Origin: Catalimonadaceae bacterium JC749
Lineage (GTDB): Bacteria > Bacteroidota > Bacteroidia > Cytophagales > Cyclobacteriaceae
Reading direction: 5' to 3'
NCBI GenBank assembly: GCA_021730635.1
Contig: JAJNNC010000020.1
Span: forward strand, 1-64,000
Length of the DNA: 64,000 nucleotides
In this document: one piece after another, positions 52,969 through 62,088 of the stretch
How positions within the stretch are numbered: position 1 is the first letter of the stretch
How the letters are laid out: each line of letters opens with the position of its first letter
Program-made: the position numbers and the translations under genes
Notes under the pieces: model-generated
What the model saw: only the letters and a program-made list of their open reading frames with translations
What the model was told of the DNA's origin: nothing
The model's database searches: none

Positions 52969-55338
52969 TCAGAATAAAATTCTGTACTGTGGTACGGGAA
53001 AGAAACCCATCTGATAGCGCGTCTGTACAGTGTTTGTTCTGGGATTATAAATTTTGGAAAACTCATTCTGGTTATCTGTTACATTTTGCAGGTTGATCCC
53101 CAATTCATGGGTCACTTTGCGGGCATTGATGCGGTAAGTGATTTTCAAATCGGCACGTAGATATGCGTCTGATTTTTCAGAGAAGGCTCTTTCTTCATAG
53201 CGTATCTCGTATCCCTGTGCCAAAGATTCTTCAAAATTAATAGGCGTATATAGTTTACCGCCCGAGGCTGTTAGCTTTACATCAAAACCTAAGGTGTTCT
53301 CCTTTCTTCCTATCCTGAATTCTTTTCCACCGAGCAGGTTAACAATGTACCGTCCATTAAAAGCAGTATTGCGTAAGATTCCGTCACTGCCTTTGTATTT
53401 CGCATCATACAGGGAGGTAGTGAACAGAAAGTAATAGCCTTGGCTATAAAATTTCTCTAGGGTTAACTCAAGACCATAATTACGTCCGGTACCTTCATTT
53501 ACTAAATTGGTTTCGTCGATGGGGTCGAAGTCGGCACCAGCATTGAGCAGGGAGAAAGAACTGGGGTCGCGGGTAACTCCGGCATTGTATATATATTGAT
53601 AGTAGGTTTCTACTTTCATCCGCAAACTCGGCGCCAGGGTACGGTCATAGGAAAGTACGTAATGATGACTGCGCACAAAGTCCAGATTTTGGTTGGTCAG
53701 CACCGTGCTGCCATCAGGAAGCGTTGTTTGGGTAAAATACACTTCCAAAGGTTGTATCTGGCTATGTAAACCGTAGCCTACACCTACTGCCTGCTGCTCA
53801 TTGAATTGATATCGTATGCCAGCTCTTGGATTGAAAGCTGTACTGCCACTGATCTCCAGGTGCTGAAAATTTACGCCGGTATTCAGGGTAAGTTTGTCAT
53901 TGAAACGGTGTTGCCATTGGGCATAAGCTTGTGAGAGCAGGCTTTGTCCCTGGGCATCACGAATGGTGTATTCTTCACCAGGCACCAGCCAGTTATTTTT
54001 CAGATCAAAGTCGTATAAGTCCAGGATGACACCGCCCGTTAAGCTGTTGCGTGCGTTGAATTTCTTGCTGAGCAGCCCATGTGCTGAGTATTTGTTGTTG
54101 ACCAAATCTGCTTCTTCACTGGGAATAGGGGAGCGGTTTTCGGTGCTGAGCGAGTCGCTTCGAAACCACTGGCTTTGATGAGAAGCGGCTACCGACAATT
54201 TATAATAAAGGGTGGATGTAAAATAATACAGATGAGACAAACCCACAACGCCACTTTGAAACTTAGAGTAACTATCCTGATTCTCATCAGCGTAAAAATT
54301 TTCTTCCAAATCTTCCAAATCCAGTTCGCTTCCCAGAAATTCTATGTCGCTGACACCTCCCATACCAAAGAGGGTAAATCTACCTGCTTTCTGGGTGGGC
54401 ACATCTACTTTAAAAGTAAGATCCTGATACTGAGGGATGGCTTCGCCTGTTCCGAATTCTAAACCCAGTGCGTTGAATACACCCAGTGTAGAATACCGGT
54501 AGTTGGCAATGTAAGAGGCTTTGGAATTTTTAGAGAAAGGCCCTTCTATGCCCAGTTCAAACCCATTGAAGCCAATCTGTCCTAAATATTCTTTCCTTTC
54601 ACTATTGCCGCTACGGAGTTGCAGGTCGAATACGCCAGCAATAGCATTGCCATACTCGGCAGGAAAGGCAGCCGTCAGAAAATCCGATTTGTCCAGCACA
54701 TTGTAGTTAAGAATACTCACCGGGCCACCTGTACTGTTTAAAGAGCCGTAGTGGCTTGGGTTTGGTATGTTGATCCCTTCCATTCGCCATAACAAACCAC
54801 CAGGTGAGTTACCCCGGATGACAATATCGTTGCGGTCGTCGTTGTTAGCGGCCACCCCTGCAAAATTAGCAGCCATCCTTGAAGGATCATTGAAACTACC
54901 AGCATAGCGACCTGTTTCTTCCAGGTTAAAAGACCGGCCGCTGACAGTAGCCATCTCATTGTTGGTCACATCTTTCTCAGCTTTTCCTGTAATCACTATT
55001 TCCTGGGTGGTGATGACCTGTTCCGTCAGTGATAGGTTTAACACAACCTCTTTGCCGGAAGTCACTATAACATTGGAAATGACCCTTTCTTCGTAACCCA
55101 GATAAGTTACTTTCAAAGATTGCCGACCCAAAGGCACACCTTCCAAAGTATAATATCCTTCCGTATCAGTAGCGGTGCCAATCATAGGATCAGTATTTAG
55201 TACGATTACATTGGCTCCGGCTAAAGGAAATTCAGATTGAGCATCAGTGAGACGCCCTCGAATGGTTTGGGTAAGCGATTGGGCTTGGAGGTGGAAAAGA
55301 AATACACAGAATGTCAAAGTAAAAAATAGCTCTCTCAT
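52969..55338 (-). CDS. TonB-dependent receptor with carboxypeptidase-regulatory-like domain
   Basis: Outer-membrane uptake receptor, 789 residues. Signal peptide (to about FHLQAQS) then a CarboxypepD_reg-like domain (about 24-105: IRGRLTDAQSEFPLAGANVIV), a plug domain (about 115-225: VTNNEMATVSGRSFNLEET and DIVIRGNSPGGLLWRMEGINIPNP) and a beta-barrel ending ...GFFPVPQYRILF with terminal Phe. No SusD partner is next to it, so glycan import by the usual pair is not shown; it may import metal chelates or other small molecules. Single or followed by the small membrane protein at 52495. Confidence 0.9.
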   Translation of the reverse strand: MRELFFTLTFCVFLFHLQAQSLTQTIRGRLTDAQSEFPLAGANVIVLNTDPMIGTATDTEGYYTLEGVPLGRQSLKVTYLGYEERVISNVIVTSGKEVVLNLSLTEQVITTQEIVITGKAEKDVTNNEMATVSGRSFNLEETGRYAGSFNDPSRMAANFAGVAANNDDRNDIVIRGNSPGGLLWRMEGINIPNPSHYGSLNSTGGPVSILNYNVLDKSDFLTAAFPAEYGNAIAGVFDLQLRSGNSERKEYLGQIGFNGFELGIEGPFSKNSKASYIANYRYSTLGVFNALGLEFGTGEAIPQYQDLTFKVDVPTQKAGRFTLFGMGGVSDIEFLGSELDLEDLEENFYADENQDSYSKFQSGVVGLSHLYYFTSTLYYKLSVAASHQSQWFRSDSLSTENRSPIPSEEADLVNNKYSAHGLLSKKFNARNSLTGGVILDLYDFDLKNNWLVPGEEYTIRDAQGQSLLSQAYAQWQHRFNDKLTLNTGVNFQHLEISGSTAFNPRAGIRYQFNEQQAVGVGYGLHSQIQPLEVYFTQTTLPDGSTVLTNQNLDFVRSHHYVLSYDRTLAPSLRMKVETYYQYIYNAGVTRDPSSFSLLNAGADFDPIDETNLVNEGTGRNYGLELTLEKFYSQGYYFLFTTSLYDAKYKGSDGILRNTAFNGRYIVNLLGGKEFRIGRKENTLGFDVKLTASGGKLYTPINFEESLAQGYEIRYEERAFSEKSDAYLRADLKITYRINARKVTHELGINLQNVTDNQNEFSKIYNPRTNTVQTRYQMGFFPVPQYRILF

Positions 55339-55584
55339 GGCATTTTAAGTTTGGTTAATTCACGTTGTAATAATGGTTAGTTACTGAGAAAATTTCTCAT
55401 TATTTCTGGTGAACCGTCGGGAAAAGAGGGTGAACGGAAGAAGGATACAGATGAATTGCATGGGCAGACTCGTTGACAGCCTTCAAAAAATAAGGTAAGA
55501 AGTTTGAAGCAGGTGCAGCGGAACAAGGAAAGAATACCTACCTTACTACATTATAAAATCATATTTTTTTAAAACAAGCATGTC

Positions 55585-56013
55585 ATGCTAGAACAAAGAA
55601 TTACACTCATTACTTTAGGGGTCACAAACCTGGAAAGGGCCATTGATTTCTACGAAAACAAACTGGGCTGGAAACGTACCGGCAGCAGTGCGGAAGGCAT
55701 CGTTTTTTTTCAGCTCAACGGTTTTCAGTTAGCATTATATCCTACGCTCAAACTCGCAGAAGATGCCACCGTTCCTGCGGAGGGAACCGGCTTCAAAGGT
55801 TTTTCTCTGGCTTACAATACCAGGAGTGAAAAAGAGGTGGACGAACTGGTGGCATCCTTGGGAAAGAAAGGGGTGAGTGTAGTGAAACCCCCGCACAAAG
55901 TCTTTTGGGGAGGGTATAGCAGTTACGTGGCGGATCCCGATGGGAACCTCTGGGAAATAGCCTATAATCCTTATCTACCCTTGGATGAGAAAGGAAACGT
56001 CATAGGCGATTGA
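55585..56013 (+). CDS. VOC-fold glyoxalase/dioxygenase-like protein
   Basis: A 142-residue vicinal-oxygen-chelate protein: ITLITLGVTNLERAIDFYENKLGWKRTG at the start, IVFFQLNGFQLALYP, and at the end VADPDGNLWEIAYNP (Glu metal ligand). Two beta-alpha-beta-beta-beta units fit its length. Substrate unknown. Divergent from the TonB receptor. Confidence 0.9.
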   Translation: MLEQRITLITLGVTNLERAIDFYENKLGWKRTGSSAEGIVFFQLNGFQLALYPTLKLAEDATVPAEGTGFKGFSLAYNTRSEKEVDELVASLGKKGVSVVKPPHKVFWGGYSSYVADPDGNLWEIAYNPYLPLDEKGNVIGD

Positions 56014-56133
56014 AACAACCATGGCAGACGCTTTGCCTGGCTACAGGCTGAGCTAGCGTCGATTTGTGTATTAAAACTAGGGGTAAAATAAATTTTGATA
56101 TTTATTCCTCTGTTTTTCCGTCCTAGTTATTTA

Positions 56134-56141
56134 TATTTTTG
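56134..56141 (+). promoter_or_regulatory. Candidate promoter -7 element of the PIG-L deacetylase gene
   Basis: TATTTTTG is an exact TAnnTTTG and lies 33 bases before the preferred ATG at 56175. It overlaps a TTG that could be read as an earlier start, which supports the later start. A TGTTTTTC at 56111 may stand in for -33. Confidence 0.4.
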
Positions 56142-56174
56142 TTTTGTACCGTATCAAAAATCAACAGTATCCCT

Positions 56175-58742
56175 ATGCAGTTTTTATTAAGATTCATGTT
56201 TGCTGTCATTTTCATGGGTGGTATTCACACTACTACCTGGGCTCAGACACCACAGAAACTATCCGCCAGCGATATCCAGCTAGCGCTGAAAAAGCTGAAT
56301 GTGTTGGGAAGTGCGCTGTATCTGGCGGCCCATCCGGATGATGAAAACCAGGTGGTGATAGGGTATCTGTCTCAGGAACGGCTCATGAATACCGGCTACC
56401 TGGCGCTGACCCGGGGCGACGGCGGGCAAAATCTGATAGGTCCGGAGATACGGGATTTACTGGGTGTCTTGCGTACTCAGGAACTGATACAGGCGCGTAG
56501 TGTGGATGGCAGCTATCAGTTTTTCACCAGGGCTATCGACTTTGGTTATTCCAAATCCATTGAGGAAACCCTGGAATTGTGGAACAAAGACAAAATACTG
56601 TCGGATGTGGTTTGGGTTATCCGGAACTTTCGTCCCGATATCATTATCACCCGTTTTCCGCCTGATGATAGGGCCGGTCATGGACATCATGCTGCTTCGG
56701 GATCGCTGGCGGCAGAGGCTTTTGATCTGGCGGGTGATCCCCAAAGCTTTCCCGAACAGCTAAAATATGTAGAGCCCTGGCAGCCAAAACGACTTCTCTT
56801 AAACGATACGGAGTGGTTTACCGAAAAAATAGTGGAAGAAAGTAAGACCAATGATTCTCTGCTGGCCATTGACCTGGGTATCTATCAGCCGTTGTTGGGA
56901 AAATCTGTGACGGAAATAGCCGCAGAAAGCCGGAGTAAACACCAATCCCAGGGGTTTGGTGCTACGGGTTCCAGGGGCAGTGACATTGAATACTTCCGGC
57001 ATGTGAAAGGAGAGATGGCTCAGGAGGATCTCTTTGAGGGTGTCAACACCAGCTGGTCCCGCATCAAGGGGGGAGCAAAGCCTGGCAAACTATTACAAAC
57101 TGCCTATGAACATTTTGATCCGGAAAATCCTTCGGCCATAGTGCCCACCCTGATGCAAGCTTCAGAAGCCTTATCTGAATTGCAGGATGGCTACTGGAAG
57201 GAGGTGAAGCGCAAAGAGTTGAACCAGGTAATCAAGGCCTGTATGGGTTTGTATCTGGAAACGAGAGTAGGTACCAATCTGTTGACCCGGCGTCGGGGAG
57301 GGGGCGGTTCTAATCCGGGCATTGCAGAATACGCGGCAGCGCCTGGCGACACCCTACAGCTCAATATAGAGGCTATCAACCGATCATCTATACCAGCGGT
57401 ATTACAGAGTGTCATTTTTACGAATATTAACCGGGATACAGTAACCCGTCTTACCCTGGAAAATAATACTGATACTATCTTTAGTATGCAGGCCGTTTTG
57501 CCCAAAGACATGGACTACTCCGGTCCGTACTGGCTGAAAGAACCCAACGATGGTTTTACTTTTCAGGTAGACCATCCATGGCTGATTGGCAGAGATGAAA
57601 CGCCTGCCAGTGTAGAAGCCCGTTATGCCATGCAGATCGATGGCAAAGCCATAGAGTTCTCTTCCCCAGTCATTTACAAACGTAATGACCCAAAGGAAGG
57701 AGAAGTGTACCGGCCTTTTGTGGTCACCCCGCCCGTGTATATGAACCTGCCGGAAAAAGTAATGGTCTTTGCCAGTAATGCCCCTAAGTCGCTGACTGTA
57801 TTGGTAAGAGCGGGTAAATCCAATATCAAAGGGGAGCTGCGTTTACAGTTGCCAGAGGGCTGGCGGTCAGAACCGGCCTCTTTTCCCTTTGCCATTGCGG
57901 TGAAAGGCGGAGAGACAGACTTCACTTTTCAGGTGTATCCTCCTGTGGAACAAAGTACCGGCAACGTGACAGCTGTGGCTACCTTGCAGGGGCAGACCTA
58001 CGACAAAAGTATTGTCACCATCGAGTACGAACATATTCCCACACAAACGCTGTTTCCTCCGGCAGAAGCGCATCTGGTAAAGCTGGACATTGAGAAGAAA
58101 GGGAATCTGATTGGCTATATCATGGGAGCCGGGGATGAAGTGCCTGAAGCGCTGGTAGAAATTGGCTATGAGGTAGTGACTTTACAAAGCCACGATATCT
58201 ACGAATCTTATCTGGATAATCTGGATGCAGTGATTGTGGGTGTCAGGGCCTATAATACTGTCGATTGGTTGCGCTACAAAAATAATAAGTTGCTGGAATA
58301 TGTAGAGCGGGGAGGGACACTTATCGTTCAATACAATAACAATTACAACCTGGTGAATGAGCATTTTATGCCCTATTCCCTGGAGCTCTCCCGTGATCGG
58401 GTAACCGATGAAACCGCTAAAGTGCAGTTTTTACAACCCAGCCATCCTGTTCTGAATGCTCCCAATAAAATTACAGAGAAAGACTTTGAGGGGTGGGTAC
58501 AGGAAAGGGGGCTTTACTTTCCAAACAAGTGGGATGAGCAGTATGAAGCGATTCTTTCCATCAATGACCCTGGGGAAGAAGCCCAGAAGGGCAGTCTGCT
58601 GGTGGCCCAATACGGGAAAGGATATTATATCTATACGGGTTTGTCTTTCTTCAGAGAATTACCGGCAGGAGTACCGGGTGCCTACCGTTTACTGACCAAC
58701 CTGATTTCTGTGGGCAAAGAAGACCCTGAACAAGGTAAATAA
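56175..58742 (+). CDS. Large secreted PIG-L (LmbE-like) deacetylase
   Basis: The start is set at ATG 56175 (855 aa), since the frame upstream begins with a TTG inside a promoter match. A signal peptide (to about TTWAQT) precedes the LmbE fold: LYLAAHPDDENQVVIGY (HPDDE zinc motif), RGDGGQNLIG, TRFPPDDRAGHGHHAAS. This hydrolyses N-acetyl groups of sugars such as GlcNAc derivatives. A second half of beta-sandwich domains follows (about 380-620), ending in a GATase1/DUF4350-like domain (about 650-840, VGVRAYNTVDWLRY, YGKGYYIYTGLSFFREL). The fused extra domains are longer than a plain LmbE protein. A promoter motif lies just upstream. Confidence 0.87.
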   Translation: MQFLLRFMFAVIFMGGIHTTTWAQTPQKLSASDIQLALKKLNVLGSALYLAAHPDDENQVVIGYLSQERLMNTGYLALTRGDGGQNLIGPEIRDLLGVLRTQELIQARSVDGSYQFFTRAIDFGYSKSIEETLELWNKDKILSDVVWVIRNFRPDIIITRFPPDDRAGHGHHAASGSLAAEAFDLAGDPQSFPEQLKYVEPWQPKRLLLNDTEWFTEKIVEESKTNDSLLAIDLGIYQPLLGKSVTEIAAESRSKHQSQGFGATGSRGSDIEYFRHVKGEMAQEDLFEGVNTSWSRIKGGAKPGKLLQTAYEHFDPENPSAIVPTLMQASEALSELQDGYWKEVKRKELNQVIKACMGLYLETRVGTNLLTRRRGGGGSNPGIAEYAAAPGDTLQLNIEAINRSSIPAVLQSVIFTNINRDTVTRLTLENNTDTIFSMQAVLPKDMDYSGPYWLKEPNDGFTFQVDHPWLIGRDETPASVEARYAMQIDGKAIEFSSPVIYKRNDPKEGEVYRPFVVTPPVYMNLPEKVMVFASNAPKSLTVLVRAGKSNIKGELRLQLPEGWRSEPASFPFAIAVKGGETDFTFQVYPPVEQSTGNVTAVATLQGQTYDKSIVTIEYEHIPTQTLFPPAEAHLVKLDIEKKGNLIGYIMGAGDEVPEALVEIGYEVVTLQSHDIYESYLDNLDAVIVGVRAYNTVDWLRYKNNKLLEYVERGGTLIVQYNNNYNLVNEHFMPYSLELSRDRVTDETAKVQFLQPSHPVLNAPNKITEKDFEGWVQERGLYFPNKWDEQYEAILSINDPGEEAQKGSLLVAQYGKGYYIYTGLSFFRELPAGVPGAYRLLTNLISVGKEDPEQGK

Positions 58743-58784
58743 ATAAAAATGCCTCCCCATGCCTTTTCACTACTCAGAGGATGC

Positions 58785-58815
58785 TTTGAAGTGGAAGGAT
58801 TTTAGCACATCTTTG
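58785..58815 (+). promoter_or_regulatory. Candidate promoter overlapping the start of the EamA gene
   Basis: TTTG at 58785-58788 and CATCTTTG at 58808-58815 (one base from TAnnTTTG) are 19 bases apart, the usual spacing. Transcription would begin at about 58820, which is the first base of the EamA ATG. That would make a leaderless message. Confidence 0.5.
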
Positions 58816-58819
58816 CGGC

Positions 58820-59734
58820 ATGAAGAGGAGGTCTGGTGTATCTTATCTTTTTTTGACCCTGGCGGCACTTTTTTGGGCAGGCAATTTTGTGCTGAGCAAA
58901 TCTATATCTATCACGGTGCCACCTGTGGCGCTGGCTTTTTGCCGTTGGGCTATGGCCTTTGTGGTCATCACGCTCTTTTCTGCCTCACAGGTAAAAAAAG
59001 ACCTGCCGGTGATTCAGGAGCACTGGAAAATACTGCTGCCTTTGTCTTTTCTGGGCATCGCTTGTTTTAATACCTTTATTTATGTAGGGCTACGCGACAC
59101 CACGGCGATCAACAGCCTGCTGCTGCAATCATTCTTTCCGGTAGTCGTCGTACTCATGTCCTTTCTTTTTTTCAGGGAAAGGTTGGGTGGGCTACAAATT
59201 ATTGGTGTAGTCATATCGCTTTTGGGTACTTTGTTTCTGGTATCAGAAGGAAGCTTTACCACCTTTCTGGAAGCCTCTTTTAATCAGGGAGATCTGTGGG
59301 TGATGCTGGCCATTTTCTGTTATGCTGGTTATACCATCCTGCTGCGGTTTCGTCCGCCTATTCATCCGAGGAGTTTCCTGGTGATCACTTTTTTGCTGGG
59401 AACCCTGATGTTGTTTCCTTTCTTCATTGCAGAAAGTTTTTTGTTGTCTCCCATGTATCTGGTTGGAAAGGTGCTTTGGGTGGTGTTGTACCTGGCAGTA
59501 TTTCCGTCCGTGCTGGCCTATCTTTTTTTTAACGAAGGGGTGAAAATGGTAGGGCCCAATATTGCTGGCCTGTTTTCGCACCTGATGCCCCTGTTCGGCA
59601 GTATCATGGCGGTCATATTCCTGGGAGAGCGATTCTATGGGTATCATGCCCTCGGCATGCTGTTGATTCTGGCAGGTATTTTTCTGGTGATTCTCCGCCA
59701 ACCAGATAAGGGTGGTAAAAAGGCCCGGACCTGA
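58820..59734 (+). CDS. EamA-family (DMT) transporter
   Basis: A 304-residue inner-membrane protein with ten hydrophobic helices in two EamA repeats (about 10-140 and 155-295). Repeat 1 has FLTLAALFWAGNFVLSK and PPVALAFCRWAMAF; repeat 2 has VVLYLAVFPSVLAYLFFNEG and GLFSHLMPLFGSIMAVIFLGERF. Substrate (metabolite or amino-acid export) is not readable. The start is the ATG at 58820; a promoter match ends just before it. Followed by the terminator of the opposite-strand gene. Confidence 0.9.
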   Translation: MKRRSGVSYLFLTLAALFWAGNFVLSKSISITVPPVALAFCRWAMAFVVITLFSASQVKKDLPVIQEHWKILLPLSFLGIACFNTFIYVGLRDTTAINSLLLQSFFPVVVVLMSFLFFRERLGGLQIIGVVISLLGTLFLVSEGSFTTFLEASFNQGDLWVMLAIFCYAGYTILLRFRPPIHPRSFLVITFLLGTLMLFPFFIAESFLLSPMYLVGKVLWVVLYLAVFPSVLAYLFFNEGVKMVGPNIAGLFSHLMPLFGSIMAVIFLGERFYGYHALGMLLILAGIFLVILRQPDKGGKKART

Positions 59735-59738
59735 AAAG

Positions 59739-59767
59739 TAAAAAAAAACGCCCCGGAAATCGGGGCG
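59739..59767 (-). terminator. Rho-independent terminator of the PRC-barrel gene
   Basis: CGCCCCG (59749-59755) pairs with CGGGGCG (59761-59767). On the minus strand the stem is followed by a run of nine Ts (the A-run at 59740-59748), a canonical terminator. It lies between the two convergent stop codons. Confidence 0.85.
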
Positions 59768-59781
59768 CTTCAGGTTTAGGT

Positions 59782-60348
59782 TTATATTCTCGGACTGTCC
59801 GTATCCCTGTTATAGTTAGGATCATCGGCGTCTCTGTTAAAAGGATTGTTTACATTGCTATCTCTGTCTCTATCTCTGTCCAGGGGGTTGTTTACATCCC
59901 TGTCCAGCGGATTTTCTCCGGCACCCCGGTTGTACATCGGGTCATTCACATTTCTTTCAAAAGCGGTTTCCCTGTCCTTGTCACGGCCAAAGTAGGACTC
60001 ATAGCCGTAATAGGTATGGACCTTATCAACGAAATCATTTTGAGGTGTTGAAGGCCAGTTGTCTTTATCAAATCCTGGGGAGTTTTCCAATTTTTCTTTA
60101 TCAACATCTAACAAAGCAATCTCTTTTTCTGTGTCAAAACGCAGGGCTTTCCAGGGAATAGCAAAGTATTTGTGATCCAGTCCTAGGAAACCTTCACTGA
60201 CGGAAAGTACTGCATAAGCGATACGACCATTGTCAACGTCTAACATGATATCCTTGATCTCACCTAGCTTTTCGTTAGCCAAGTTCCTTACATTTGTTCC
60301 CTCAATGGATGAGGAAGACAGAATAAGATGATTTGATGTGTTATGCAT
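59782..60348 (-). CDS. PRC-barrel domain protein with repetitive Asn/Asp/Arg tail
   Basis: The start is set at ATG 60348 (188 aa), as the longer frame would add a hydrophobic segment without family similarity. The PRC-barrel is at about 10-70: IEGTNVRNLANEKLGEIKDIMLDVDNGRIAYAVLSV, then AIPWKALRF. The last about 55 residues are low complexity with the units NNPLDRD, NNPFNRDADDPNYNRD and similar. PRC-barrels often sit in photosynthetic or RNA-processing proteins, but here the role is unknown. The tail resembles a disordered linker. Confidence 0.8.
   Translation of the reverse strand: MHNTSNHLILSSSSIEGTNVRNLANEKLGEIKDIMLDVDNGRIAYAVLSVSEGFLGLDHKYFAIPWKALRFDTEKEIALLDVDKEKLENSPGFDKDNWPSTPQNDFVDKVHTYYGYESYFGRDKDRETAFERNVNDPMYNRGAGENPLDRDVNNPLDRDRDRDSNVNNPFNRDADDPNYNRDTDSPRI
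59800..59962 (-). repeat. Degenerate repeats encoding the Asn-Asn-Pro-x-Asp-Arg tail
   Basis: The tail of the PRC-barrel gene holds four to five irregular units, visible in DNA as the repeated word ttgtttacat and as runs of tctctgtc. Units vary in length, so replication slippage rather than clean duplication is likely. Confidence 0.6.
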
Positions 60349-60762
60349 AATCAAAAAATTTAAAAGTGTGAAAAAATCGTTAAAGTACGGATATAACTGG
60401 CCTATCATTAAATTGTTTCATTTTTCGAAGTATTCGTAAAAAAATTTTTGTGTTGAACCATGCTGATATTTTCTTTAAACAATATTTTGCAATCACGTTA
60501 TAACGCTTTGTAAAACAAGTGTTTATACAAATAATTTTCTATTCTTATGGGAAGGGGGACAGGTTCAGACAGAAAAATAAAGCCTCTTGTTATTTTTTGC
60601 ATTTTAAAGCGATTTGTTAAAACAAAACGGAAGCTCCTGGCAGGTTTTATTATTTTAGTGCTTTCTTTTATAGCATTATGGAACAAAAAATTGCCAGAAC
60701 CTCAAATCGTATGCAACCTTTGCTGCAAAAACGGCATCTGCTCCATAGAAAACCACAGCATT
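60349..60762. other. Divergent intergenic region between the PRC-barrel and GIN-domain genes
   Basis: 414 bases, AT-rich in its left half. A frame open from 60547 joins the GIN gene but lacks similarity and carries only one hydrophobic stretch, so it is not counted as coding. No exact TAnnTTTG promoter was found for either gene. Confidence 0.45.
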
Positions 60763-61467
60763 ATGAAAAAACTATTCATACTCCTTATGTATATTGTGAG
60801 CCAACCCCTCCTGGCACAGGATAAGGAAACCCGCTCGCTGGATGCGTTTACTCGTATTGAATTGGAAGGTAGGGCCAATCTCTATCTGAGTTTCCGACCT
60901 GATAGCGCCCCCACGCTTGAGATTGAAGTGGAAGAAGGGGAGATGCAAAAAGTAAAAACCTGGGTATCCGGCCATACTTTGCACATACAGTATAAAAGAG
61001 AAGAAGATCAGGTACTTCCGGTAGAACCGAAAATGGATCTTTATGTCAACTATCAGCAATTAGAAGCGATCCGGGTAGCAGGTATTGTGAATATTGAAAC
61101 GCAAGAACCTGTTCAGGGAAGAAATTTCAGGCTGGAGGTAGAAGGTATGGGAAAAAATTATCTGTCTTTGGCGGTAGAACAATTGCAGGTGGAGTGTTCA
61201 GGCACCGCTGATATTTATTTATCCGGCAGTGTGGATATGCAGGAAATCATTCTGGATGGTACCGGTACCATCGACGCCTTTGAGCTGATCAGTCAGCGTA
61301 CCATTGCAGAAGTGAATGGCACGGGAAGCCTGCTGGTCAATGCTGAGGAAAGTCTGGAAGCAGAAGCCAACGGGTTCGGCGCAGAGATCAGGTATCGGGG
61401 GAATCCGAAAAACAAGATCATCAATAAATCCGGGTTTGTGAAGGTAAAGCGAGATAATAACCCTTGA
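60763..61467 (+). CDS. Secreted head GIN domain-containing protein (DUF2807)
   Basis: The start is set at ATG 60763 (234 aa), which begins the signal peptide MKKLFILLMYIVSQPLLAQ. The mature part is a beta-helix-like DUF2807 domain: RSLDAFTRIELEGRANLYL, LDLYVNYQQLEAIRVAG-like strands (MDLYVNYQQLEAIRVAG), and repeated ECSGTADIYLSGSVDMQEI, LDGTGTIDAF, AEVNGTGSL units. Such proteins are common exported proteins of unknown role in Bacteroidota. A good terminator follows 27 bases after the stop. Confidence 0.85.
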   Translation: MKKLFILLMYIVSQPLLAQDKETRSLDAFTRIELEGRANLYLSFRPDSAPTLEIEVEEGEMQKVKTWVSGHTLHIQYKREEDQVLPVEPKMDLYVNYQQLEAIRVAGIVNIETQEPVQGRNFRLEVEGMGKNYLSLAVEQLQVECSGTADIYLSGSVDMQEIILDGTGTIDAFELISQRTIAEVNGTGSLLVNAEESLEAEANGFGAEIRYRGNPKNKIINKSGFVKVKRDNNP

Positions 61468-61493
61468 AGGCGACGACATTGTTGAACAGCAGG

Positions 61494-61520
61494 ACACAGC
61501 CAGCGGCTGTGTTTTTTTTT
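61494..61520 (+). terminator. Rho-independent terminator
   Basis: ACACAGCC (61494-61501) pairs with GGCTGTGT (61505-61512) around a three-base loop and is followed by eight more Ts to 61520. It ends the GIN-domain transcript. Confidence 0.85.
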
Positions 61521-61648
61521 GTGCTGAACCTTCTTATCTTTAGTTACCTTTGAGAAAAAACAAACTGCTCTTTTTTTAGTAGTACATTTTATGATCAGGC
61601 ATTGGCTGAAGAGAATAACTTTACTTTTTCTACTAAAATTTTTTGACT

Positions 61649-61984
61649 ATGTACAAATCGCCTTTTGACTCCTGTATACAAGCTTGTTTGACCTGTGCCA
61701 TGGCTTGCGAGCACTGTGCCACGGCCTGTCTGAAAGAAGAAGATGCTTCCAAAATGGCCGACTGTATCCTCATTGACCGGGATTGTGCGGATATTTGTCT
61801 TCAGACAGCCGTCTTATTACAACGCAACAGTACGATAGCCCCGGATATGTGCATACTGTGTGCCGATATTTGCGAACAGTGCGCTGAAGCATGTGAGAAA
61901 CATGAGGCAGAACACTGCCAGCAATGTGCGGAAGCCTGTCGTGCCTGTGCTGATCTCTGCCGAAAGATGACAGTAGCTGGCTGA
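61649..61984 (+). CDS. Cysteine-rich four-helix-bundle copper-binding protein (Csp/DUF326-like)
   Basis: The start is set at ATG 61649 (111 aa), not the TTG six bases upstream. It contains 19 cysteines, mostly in CxxxC or CxxC spacing such as CIQACLTCAMACEHCATAC, CILCADICEQCAEAC and CQQCAEACRACADLC. This is the layout of the copper storage proteins, where the cysteines face the interior of a four-helix bundle and bind many Cu(I) ions. No signal peptide is present, so it is cytosolic, like Csp3. The downstream lipoprotein gene is on the same strand. Confidence 0.88.
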   Translation: MYKSPFDSCIQACLTCAMACEHCATACLKEEDASKMADCILIDRDCADICLQTAVLLQRNSTIAPDMCILCADICEQCAEACEKHEAEHCQQCAEACRACADLCRKMTVAG

Positions 61985-62088
61985 TTGTCCTGCTTGGTTT
62001 GGTCCTGCTGATCAAGGTGGCAAGCGCAGCCATCCTAGTCTATGTCCTATCTTACTGTGTTGCATTGGTGAAATTCAAAGTCTGTATT

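Noticed and set aside
60547-60762. In-frame N-terminal extension of the GIN-domain gene with a hydrophobic segment
   Set aside because: The ATG at 60763 begins an ideal signal peptide; the extension would place it internally.
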